Shown here: piece by piece, positions 54,472 through 61,827 of the stretch
Numbering within the stretch: the first letter of the stretch is position 1
Layout: each line of letters begins with the position of its first letter
Source: Bacteroidales bacterium
GTDB taxonomy: Bacteria; Bacteroidota; Bacteroidia; Bacteroidales; UBA932
DNA: 64,000 nucleotides
Direction of reading: 5' to 3'
Assembly (NCBI GenBank): GCA_017513445.1
Contig: JAFXFS010000004.1
Span: 56,098 to 120,097, forward strand
Notes under the pieces: model-generated
The model's database searches: none
Told to the model about the DNA's origin: nothing
Seen by the model: only the letters and a program-made list of their open reading frames with translations
Program-made: the position numbers and the translations under genes

Positions 54472-55788
54472 TTAGTTTTTCCAATATTTTGATGTGAATT
54501 CATCTTTAATACCCAACTCTGCTTTGTTGAAATATTTAGAGAATAGTTCCCAAGCAGTATCAAGCATCTCTGTCAAAGAGATATTAACGTCAATTGCAAG
54601 AAGACGTGTAGAGTACTCTTTTGCGTAATCCAAACAACGCTTGTCATAATCAGAAAGGTCAAAACCATTCTCCAATTTTGTTTTGGCATTGGCAGCATCG
54701 GAATATAGACGTACACCTGTATTCATCACCTGGTTGTGATCTTCGCGAGTTTGCTTACCAATTACAAGTTGTTTTAGACGAGATAGTGAACGGAATGGGT
54801 CAATAATTACCTTTCCGGTATCTGTATCATTACGCAAGAATAGCTGTCCCTCAGTGATATAACCAGTGTTATCAGGAATAGCGTGAGTAATATCACCATC
54901 ATTCAATGTAGTTACCGCAATAATTGTGATAGATCCACCTGCAGGGAATTGTACCGCCTTTTCATAGATCTTAGCAAGGTCAGAATAGAGTGAACCTGGC
55001 ATAGAGTCTTTTGAAGGAATCTGGTCCATACGGTTAGAAACGATACACAATGCATCGGCGTATAGTGTCATATCTGTAAGAAGCACCAACACCTTTTCAT
55101 TCTTATCTGCAGCAAAGTACTCAGCTGCTGTAAGTGCCATATCAGGAATCAAAAGGCGCTCAACAGGAGGTTGCTCAGTTGTATTTACGAAACTGATAAT
55201 CTTGTTCAAAGCACCGGCACTCTCAAATACGCTTTTGAAATAAAGGTAATCATCATTTGTCAAACCCATACCTCCAAGGATAATTTTATCTACATCTGCA
55301 CGAAGTGCAACTTGAGCCATTACCTGGTTGTATGGTTGGTCAGGGTCTGCAAAGAAAGGAATCTTCTGACCAGAAACCAATGTGTTGTTAAGGTCGATAC
55401 CTGCAATACCAGTTGGAATCAATTGAGAAGGTTGCTCTCTTTTATATGGATTAACTGATGGTCCACCAATATATCTTCTTTCACCTTCAACCTTTGGACC
55501 ATTGTCAATAGGTTCACCGTAAGCATTAAAGAAGCGACCTGCCAAATCATCTGATACATTCAATGCAGGTGGTTCTCCAAAGAATACAACTTCAGCATTG
55601 GTAGGAATACCCTCTGTACCAACGAATACCTGAAGAGTTACCAAGTCATCTTTAATCTTTACAACTTGGGCCAATCTATTATCTACAGTAGCAAGTTCAT
55701 CATTAGTAGCACCGCTCGCTTTCAATGATACAGTTGCTTTTGTAATAGATTCAAGTTTTGTATATATTTTTTTGAATGCCTTACTCAT
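54472..55788 (-). CDS. ntpB: V-type ATP synthase subunit B (non-catalytic)
   Basis: 438 residues of the regulatory nucleotide-binding subunit. The P-loop position is degenerate (VSGQKIPFF near 138), as expected for B, in contrast to GPFGCGKT in A. Other family text: AYGEPIDNGP near 88, QLIPTGIAGID near 120 and the SMPGSLYSDLAKIYE arginine-region near 257. It overlaps ntpA by 8 bases, suggesting coupled translation in a fixed A:B ratio. Confidence 0.93.
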   Translation of the reverse strand: MSKAFKKIYTKLESITKATVSLKASGATNDELATVDNRLAQVVKIKDDLVTLQVFVGTEGIPTNAEVVFFGEPPALNVSDDLAGRFFNAYGEPIDNGPKVEGERRYIGGPSVNPYKREQPSQLIPTGIAGIDLNNTLVSGQKIPFFADPDQPYNQVMAQVALRADVDKIILGGMGLTNDDYLYFKSVFESAGALNKIISFVNTTEQPPVERLLIPDMALTAAEYFAADKNEKVLVLLTDMTLYADALCIVSNRMDQIPSKDSMPGSLYSDLAKIYEKAVQFPAGGSITIIAVTTLNDGDITHAIPDNTGYITEGQLFLRNDTDTGKVIIDPFRSLSRLKQLVIGKQTREDHNQVMNTGVRLYSDAANAKTKLENGFDLSDYDKRCLDYAKEYSTRLLAIDVNISLTEMLDTAWELFSKYFNKAELGIKDEFTSKYWKN

Positions 55789-57529
55789 CGCTTAAAATTT
55801 TATTTACTTGTTCAAAGTATTTATTGAATTGTTCGCTCTTGAACTCTGAGTAGTTCATCTGACGCATAATGTTTATGATCTCTTTAAATTTGGCAGAGCA
55901 ATCTTCAAATGTCTCAAATGTGAAGCTCTTGTCGCAAATATTAAGTACGAGTGAAAGCATAAACTCCTGTCTATCCATAGGTGTAACAGAGTCGATAGGG
56001 TCAAATGCATCTTGTTGAAGGATTACGAAGTCAATCAACTCAGATTTCCAATACATTTCGTGGTAGCTGATTGGAACACCATCATCACCAAGGATGTTGA
56101 TTTGTTCATAAACCTCTTTACCTCTACGGATAATCGTTTTAGCTCTATTAACCTTGTTTACCCAATCTTTATCAACTCTATTTTGTAGATATTCAACGAT
56201 CTCTGGATATTCAAGATATTTTGAGTAAGAATCTACAGGGTCAACTGCTGGGTAGCGTTTCTTATCTGCACGTGCTTGAGCAAGGGCATAGAAGCATCTT
56301 GCTGCTTTCTTTGTAGATTCAGTTACCGGCTCTTTTAAGTTACCACCTGCTGGTGAAACTGTACCGATAAATGTAACAGAACCTGTAGAACCATTTCTCA
56401 ATTTAACAACACCGGCTCTGGCATAGAAGTTTGAGATGATTGCAGAGAGGTCCACAGGGAATGCATCAGCACCTGGTAATTCCTCCATACGGTTTGACAT
56501 CTCACGAAGAGCTTGAGCCCATCTTGATGTAGAGTCGGCAAGAAGAAGAACCTTCATACCCATTTGACGATAATATTCACAAATAGTCATTGCTGTATAT
56601 ACTGATGCTTCACGGGCAGCAACTGGCATATTTGAAGTGTTACAAATGATAGTTGTACGTTCCATCAACTTTCTTCCAGTGTGTGGGTCAACAAGTTCTG
56701 GGAACTCTTTGAAGATCTCTACAACCTCATTTGCACGCTCACCACAGGCAGCCATAACTATAATTTCAGCATCACCCTGTTGTGCAATTGCGTGTTGAAG
56801 CACTGTTTTACCGCAACCAAATGGACCAGGGATAAATCCTGTACCACCCTCTGCAATAGGATTAAGTGTATCAATACATCTTACACCTGTCTCCATAATT
56901 TTGCTTGGTCTTGGTTTCTCAACATATCCACCTACAGATACCTTAACAGGCCATTTTTGTACCATTGTTACAACCTTTTCTTCATTATTCTCATCTGTAA
57001 GAATGGCAATAGTGTCGTTGATCTTATATTGACCAGCTTCAACAATAGATTTTACTACATATTCACCCTCAAAGGCAAAAGGTACCATAATTTTGTGAGG
57101 CAACCATCCCTCTTTAACTTCACCTAACCAATCTGATGCACAAACTTGGTCACCAACTTTTGCAATAGGAGTGAAATCCCATAGTTTTTCATCATCTAAT
57201 GGAGCAGTGTATTCACCTCTTTTAAGGAATACCCCCTCCATAGTTTCAAGGTTGTTTTGAAGGCCATCATAACTACTTGAAAGTAGTCCAGGACCCAAAG
57301 TAGCTTCTAGCATAAAGCCCTCAAATACAACTTTATCGCCCTTTTTCATACCGCGTGTGCTCTCATAAACCTGAACGAAAGCCTTATCACCGGTTACTTT
57401 AATGACTTCTGCCATAAGATTTGTTCCAGCCAAATCAATATAGCAAATCTCATTTTGTGCAACAGGACCATTAACCTGTACAGTTACAAGGTTGGATGTA
57501 ATACCTGTTACAATTCCTGTGGTTTTCAT
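55781..57529 (-). CDS. ntpA: V-type ATP synthase subunit A (catalytic)
   Basis: 582 residues. The Walker A motif GPFGCGKT is at 235-242, and the glutamate/arginine switch region near 260 (CGERANEV). The A-specific non-homologous bulge is at about 110-200. LRNGSTGSVTFIGTVSPAGGN near 378 is also typical. Hydrolyses or makes ATP at the A-B interface, driving rotation of D and the K ring. The start is the ATG at 57527-57529, 17 bases after the DUF2764 stop. Confidence 0.95.
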   Translation of the reverse strand: MKTTGIVTGITSNLVTVQVNGPVAQNEICYIDLAGTNLMAEVIKVTGDKAFVQVYESTRGMKKGDKVVFEGFMLEATLGPGLLSSSYDGLQNNLETMEGVFLKRGEYTAPLDDEKLWDFTPIAKVGDQVCASDWLGEVKEGWLPHKIMVPFAFEGEYVVKSIVEAGQYKINDTIAILTDENNEEKVVTMVQKWPVKVSVGGYVEKPRPSKIMETGVRCIDTLNPIAEGGTGFIPGPFGCGKTVLQHAIAQQGDAEIIVMAACGERANEVVEIFKEFPELVDPHTGRKLMERTTIICNTSNMPVAAREASVYTAMTICEYYRQMGMKVLLLADSTSRWAQALREMSNRMEELPGADAFPVDLSAIISNFYARAGVVKLRNGSTGSVTFIGTVSPAGGNLKEPVTESTKKAARCFYALAQARADKKRYPAVDPVDSYSKYLEYPEIVEYLQNRVDKDWVNKVNRAKTIIRRGKEVYEQINILGDDGVPISYHEMYWKSELIDFVILQQDAFDPIDSVTPMDRQEFMLSLVLNICDKSFTFETFEDCSAKFKEIINIMRQMNYSEFKSEQFNKYFEQVNKILSDE

Positions 57530-57546
57530 ATTATTGTATCTTTATT

Positions 57547-58110
57547 TTATTTTTCATTGAACTCGACACCTTTGAATGTGCCTCTGACTTCTGAAATAAG
57601 AGTTGCCAATAGTTGTTGGCCAACACTCTTATCTAATGTACACCATCTCTCAACAATCTTTGATTTAACCAAGAATGCCAAGATTAAATCGATGTTTAAT
57701 ATATCCATAACAACGATTTGATCAACCTTTTCCCAGATGTATTTATCATATTGTTGCTCTCTAAGGAGAATGTTATCCATATTAAGAATGGTTGTAACCT
57801 CTTGAATATCATCAAATTCGATACTCGGCTCTCTCTTTTGCAAGTAATCAACTTTAAGAGTTCTCAAAATCTTGTCAAATTCAAAATACTCATTCAAAAA
57901 GTGATTCTTGAAAGATTTAATACGATAGTAGAAGTAATGGGAAAGATTTTCAGGTTTTAATCCATACTCAAGCCACTCGACCAATTTCTGATCCCTCTTG
58001 CTTAATAGAGGGAAGATTGAATCTCTAACATCCTGATATTTGAAGTTAGATGGTTCAAAGTCAAGTAGAAGGGTAGGGAAGCCACCTATAATATATGGGT
58101 AGTTATCCAT
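57547..58110 (-). CDS. DUF2764 protein, likely V-ATPase subunit C equivalent
   Basis: 187 residues, almost all helical. DUF2764 is found inside Bacteroidota V-type ATPase operons at the place where subunit C stands in other operons, and it is the only candidate C here. The N-terminal MDNYPYIIGGFPTLLLDF is the conserved start. Its first base is also the last base of the ntpE stop. Role as C (the link between rotor ring and shaft) is an inference from position. Confidence 0.78.
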   Translation of the reverse strand: MDNYPYIIGGFPTLLLDFEPSNFKYQDVRDSIFPLLSKRDQKLVEWLEYGLKPENLSHYFYYRIKSFKNHFLNEYFEFDKILRTLKVDYLQKREPSIEFDDIQEVTTILNMDNILLREQQYDKYIWEKVDQIVVMDILNIDLILAFLVKSKIVERWCTLDKSVGQQLLATLISEVRGTFKGVEFNEK

Positions 58111-58724
58111 TACTCGCCGAATAAAATTTGTCTTGTAGCAGGTCTTAGATAGTTTGCAAGCAAACTTTCAAATTCAGAGTCAGTGAAACTGATATAATAA
58201 CCCTCATCCTTTGGACCAATCTTGAAGCCCGAGCCCACTTGTTTAGAGTATTTTACCTCCAAACCATTTTTAAGTCTCTTTGCTATATCACTCTTTAGAT
58301 AACTATCTAGTTTGTCTTTAAGATTATTATCAATAATCACAGAGAGTTCAACCTCATCGTTATCTGCTTTAAATGCATCAACCACTTTTGTAATAATACT
58401 CTTAATAAGTTCTGGCTCTGCAACTGCATTTTTTACAGGTTCAGAGATACTTTTAGTGATAATGCAATTTACAACATCCTGCTTGATAGCAGTAATAGTT
58501 TGAGTAGATGCCATTTTAAGGTCGCTTACTACCTTATGTTCCATCTCTTTCGCCTTTTTCTCAGCCTCTTTGATGATATTAACAGCCTGAGCTTGGGCTT
58601 TAGCAATAATTTCGTTGGCCTCCTCTTTCGCTCTTTTTGTGAGTTCAGTCGCCTCTTGTTTCCCTTTTAACAAACCCTCATTATAAAGTTTGTCGGTCAA
58701 TTCTTGTAATTTATTGTTTTCCAT
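58110..58724 (-). CDS. ntpE: V-type ATP synthase subunit E (peripheral stalk)
   Basis: 204 residues from the ATG at 58722-58724. An N-terminal Glu/Lys/Ala coiled coil (about 5-70) joins a C-terminal globular half ending in ATRQILFGE, as in V/A-type E subunits. It heads the operon E-DUF2764-A-B-D-I-K. An upstream in-frame ATG at 58748 would put the start on the predicted transcription start, so I reject it. No partner gene for the second stalk helix (subunit G/H) or for F is present in the window. Confidence 0.87.
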   Translation of the reverse strand: MENNKLQELTDKLYNEGLLKGKQEATELTKRAKEEANEIIAKAQAQAVNIIKEAEKKAKEMEHKVVSDLKMASTQTITAIKQDVVNCIITKSISEPVKNAVAEPELIKSIITKVVDAFKADNDEVELSVIIDNNLKDKLDSYLKSDIAKRLKNGLEVKYSKQVGSGFKIGPKDEGYYISFTDSEFESLLANYLRPATRQILFGE

Positions 58725-58753
58725 AAAATGTTGGATATTTATTCTCAATTCTG

Positions 58754-58761
58754 CAAATTTA
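58754..58761 (-). promoter_or_regulatory. -7 box of the V-ATPase operon
   Basis: Minus-strand TAAATTTG matches TAnnTTTG and lies 29 bases before the ntpE ATG. A weak TTTA is about 10 bases upstream, but no good -33 element. Confidence 0.5.
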
Positions 58762-58873
58762 ATAAATTATAAACGCCTTTCCTTACTTTGTGTAATAATT
58801 TACCCCTATTTATTAACAATTTATCAACATTTTTATAAAATAATTGCATTTTTTAGAGAGGGGATAGTTATAT

Positions 58874-58911
58874 TAAAAAAAACGGTCTAACTCTTGAGTA
58901 GAGTTAAACCG
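58874..58911 (-). terminator. Intrinsic terminator of the beta-helix lipoprotein gene
   Basis: Minus strand: CGGTTTAACTC, loop of 7, GAGTTAGACCG (58883-58911; one G-T pair), then eight T. It isolates the V-ATPase operon from the lipoprotein genes upstream. Confidence 0.8.
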
Positions 58912-58929
58912 CATTCAATATTAATAGTT

Positions 58930-58959
58930 GTGTGAGAGTGTGCAAACACACCCTCACAC
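58930..58959. other. Second hairpin in the lipoprotein 3' region
   Basis: Stem GTGTGAGaGTGTG (58930-58942) with CACACcCTCACAC (58947-58959), one mismatch, loop CAAA. There is no T tract on the minus side, so it is not an independent terminator; it could protect the 3' end of the lipoprotein mRNA. Confidence 0.5.
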
Positions 58960-58994
58960 TTTCTACTTTAGTGTCTTAATTATGTCTATATAGT

Positions 58995-61787
58995 TTAATT
59001 AGGTTCTGTAATGTTATGACCTGTACTTCCATCTTTAATACGAGTCCAACCATTATAGCTATCAGTCTTGGTGTTGTTTCCAGTGAAAGTGATAGTGTAG
59101 GTATTGGTGCCAGCAGGATCAATTTCCACAGTAGCGGTATTATCGCCACTGCCTGTATACCCTTTCTCTGTAGCTGCAAATGTGCAATCTTTAATGGTGA
59201 TTGCGGTAGAAGAAAATCCATGAGCAAGGATTGCCTTACTGTTCCCGTTGAAGGTACATCCGTCAAACTTAACACTGTTGGCACCCCAAGTCCAGAAATA
59301 GCCGTTCTTGAAATCAAAAGTACATCTGTTGAATACAAAATCGTTGGCATTATTCAATGAATATGGTCCCACAAAAGCGCAATCATTAAAGGTTGCACCC
59401 ATATAGGCAAAACCTCTATAATTGCCTGTGTTGCTTTGTGTATCGATTGTCACGCCATTAAACACATATGTGCCGACACCTGTTCCATTACCACCAAATG
59501 CATAGTCACAACCGTCTTCACCTTCGTTGTACAATTTTATTATAGCCTTCTTTGAACCACTAATGGTCAAGTTCTTACCACCACATCCATAAACATCATA
59601 TTCGCCATCTTCCAAACGTATATTGCTATATCCAGCGGCTACTGCCTCAGCCAATTCCTTTGCTGTGTAGACGTTTCTTGTTTCAGGATAATTAACTGTA
59701 ACACCATTTACTTCGCGAAGGCCCTTGACGCCAAGCTGATCGCCACCAATAAGTTGGTCAAATGGGATGCAATTATAGTGATTGTCTACACATTGAGTGT
59801 GATCGAAGTCTGCAGGAAGTCCGCCGTAAGCATAACCAGGTTCGATACGCATGCCACGTCCGCCATTATGTCCTGGAGTAGGTTCGCAATAATGATAGTA
59901 CATCCACTCACCGTAATTAACAACTACATTGTTAAATGATAGGTAGTACTTTGACAAATCAGGATAGTTGATACCATTAATAGTTGTAGTCTCCTCGCAA
60001 CGGCCGATAATCATACCACACATACGATAGTTGTAATAGTCATAAGAAGCTGTACAGTCATTGTAAGCATCGATACGGCAATTAATTTCTACATTTTCGA
60101 AATTGTAAGTTGCACCCGGTTCTGCTTGACCAACGATACCACCGATAGAAGAGTCGAATGAACCCCAAAGACCACCAAGAACTACATCTGATTCTAATGT
60201 AATGTTCTTGAATGTGTAAGTACCCGCACCTGACCAACCAATGATACCACCACAACCATTGTTGTAAGTACCAATCTTACTATCCTTGATTGTAATGTTT
60301 TCGAATACACAATCACCTGTTGCGCTACCAGCTACAAATGAAATGTCACCACCTTCAACTTGTGCTTCTACACCCTCAATTACAAGGTTCTTAACTGTTG
60401 CACCTTCAAGTTCTGCAAACAAGCCAAGCGAGCCATATTGCCCCCATTCATAACCCATATCCCAACCACTTTGGTATAGATTCTTGATAGCATGATCTTG
60501 ACCATCGAATGTGCCCTTAAAAGGGTCACAAATAAGTTTGTTACTACCATCACGCTCGCCTGTAGAACCTATCGGAGCAAAAGAACTACCCATGGTCTTG
60601 ACACCCTTCAAATCAATGTCATTTTCCAAAAGGATTGTCTTACCTTCAAAGCCAAGAGTATCTGCACCAACAAGAGCAGCAACAGCTATCATACCTTCTG
60701 CTGTATACACATGGTATGTGCCAGTTGTTTCCTCGTATGTATAACCATCAGACCAATTATCTTCAACATTGATGTCGCCATCATAAACGGGATCAATAGT
60801 GATGTTGAACTGGATGTCGCCAGTGAGGATCTTACCGAGGATATTGGTCCTCCAGTTGCGCTGTACGGGAACGTTGTTCAAACCCTCAGCGAACTCAATG
60901 GCATTGCCGCTCTCGGGAGTGAATGTATACTCAAGGCTCTCCAGATTGGTTCTGTAGTCACCAATAGTGCCATCTTTGTCTTCATCGACATCATGGGTGT
61001 CGTTCACCAAAATATAGCTCATAGAAAGCCATTTATACGCCTCTTTGCCTTGTTTTGTCGCATCAGTTTCAACATACAAAGTCTCATCAGGAATGGTATC
61101 TGAAATATAAGTCACTACTGTTTCATTACCTGATACTGCACCAGTAAGCAAGTTGATAGATGTAGCAGCATTCTTGATAACAACGTTTGAGCTCTTGATT
61201 TCGATACCTGAAGCTACAGCAGCGTCCCAATCTTCAGCATCTACACCTACATTGATTTGAGCGAAAGGACGCTTCATCACTACATCAATGCTCTTGTCGC
61301 CAGCTACTTCAAACTGAACCATCTTGAAGAATGCATCACGAAGTTCATCGTTGTTTACTGCGTTTGTACCATCTTCATTCTTATATTTTACTTCTACAGC
61401 TGTCAAATCATCTGTATCATATGCCTTGCAATCTTCATCCTGTGCCCAGAAAGCAACCTGATAAGTCTGACCTTTGGCAAGTGTGATAGACACATTGTCG
61501 CCTGACTTGAAATCTGTCTTAACAAACTGACCGTTGTTGTTTGAGCCTACAACATTTTGCAATTCAGGCTCACCATTAGCATTAAGTTTGTAAACAGCAT
61601 ACACCAACTTGTCTGCTTTTGTACCATCACTGATAGCACGGGTAGCCATATCACCTTCAAGACCAAGTGAGAACGTCACCTGCGCCTCATTTCCTGACTG
61701 AACTACATCCAGTTCGTCATTCATACACGATGTTGCGAGCAACATACCTGCTGCTGCGAACATTCCTAAGAATAACTTCTTGTTCAT
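58995..61787 (-). CDS. Surface lipoprotein: fimbrillin-like N-domain plus beta-helix repeats (paralogue 1)
   Basis: 930 residues. Signal peptide with lipobox LLATSC (Cys21). Residues about 34-340 resemble the DUF6562 fimbrillin-like domain (VTFSLGLEGD, MATRAISDG, KRPFAQINVG). From about 355 GLUG/right-handed beta-helix repeats follow (FKGTFDGQDHAIKNL, GGIIGWSG, GGIVGQ). A conserved insertion contains W628, H632, C634, then DHTQC (662-666), then C673 before IPFDQLIGG. A second beta-helix with repeated CTF turns occupies 700-900. Likely an outer-surface adhesin or glycan-binding protein. The stop is followed by a hairpin and a terminator. Confidence 0.8.
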   Translation of the reverse strand: MNKKLFLGMFAAAGMLLATSCMNDELDVVQSGNEAQVTFSLGLEGDMATRAISDGTKADKLVYAVYKLNANGEPELQNVVGSNNNGQFVKTDFKSGDNVSITLAKGQTYQVAFWAQDEDCKAYDTDDLTAVEVKYKNEDGTNAVNNDELRDAFFKMVQFEVAGDKSIDVVMKRPFAQINVGVDAEDWDAAVASGIEIKSSNVVIKNAATSINLLTGAVSGNETVVTYISDTIPDETLYVETDATKQGKEAYKWLSMSYILVNDTHDVDEDKDGTIGDYRTNLESLEYTFTPESGNAIEFAEGLNNVPVQRNWRTNILGKILTGDIQFNITIDPVYDGDINVEDNWSDGYTYEETTGTYHVYTAEGMIAVAALVGADTLGFEGKTILLENDIDLKGVKTMGSSFAPIGSTGERDGSNKLICDPFKGTFDGQDHAIKNLYQSGWDMGYEWGQYGSLGLFAELEGATVKNLVIEGVEAQVEGGDISFVAGSATGDCVFENITIKDSKIGTYNNGCGGIIGWSGAGTYTFKNITLESDVVLGGLWGSFDSSIGGIVGQAEPGATYNFENVEINCRIDAYNDCTASYDYYNYRMCGMIIGRCEETTTINGINYPDLSKYYLSFNNVVVNYGEWMYYHYCEPTPGHNGGRGMRIEPGYAYGGLPADFDHTQCVDNHYNCIPFDQLIGGDQLGVKGLREVNGVTVNYPETRNVYTAKELAEAVAAGYSNIRLEDGEYDVYGCGGKNLTISGSKKAIIKLYNEGEDGCDYAFGGNGTGVGTYVFNGVTIDTQSNTGNYRGFAYMGATFNDCAFVGPYSLNNANDFVFNRCTFDFKNGYFWTWGANSVKFDGCTFNGNSKAILAHGFSSTAITIKDCTFAATEKGYTGSGDNTATVEIDPAGTNTYTITFTGNNTKTDSYNGWTRIKDGSTGHNITEPN
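60753..61031. repeat. 279-base near-identical block, copy 1
   Basis: Matches 63682-63960 with 5 differences and no indels by my reading. It encodes the end of the fimbrillin-like domain (from WLSMSYILVND to VEDNW). The bases are visibly richer in G+C than the flanking gene, and the flanks diverge much more. Confidence 0.85.
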
Positions 61788-61827
61788 AATGAATTATTTA
61801 TTAAATTAAAATTATAATCAAGTATTA

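Noticed and set aside
56681..57127. 148-codon open frame on the plus strand opposite ntpA
   Set aside because: Cysteine- and tyrosine-rich nonsense typical of an antisense reading of a conserved gene.
58821..58829. TTATCAACA, one mismatch from a DnaA box, in an AT-rich gap
   Set aside because: A single site, no cluster, no dnaA or dnaN gene nearby; expected by chance in such sequence.
60492..61103. 203-codon open frame on the plus strand opposite the first lipoprotein
   Set aside because: It mirrors the codon structure of a clear gene on the other strand, with no recognisable domain or start signal.
61788..61827. Possible invertible promoter between the two lipoprotein genes
   Set aside because: The 40-base gap holds no inverted repeat pair and no convincing promoter, so there is no sign of phase inversion here.
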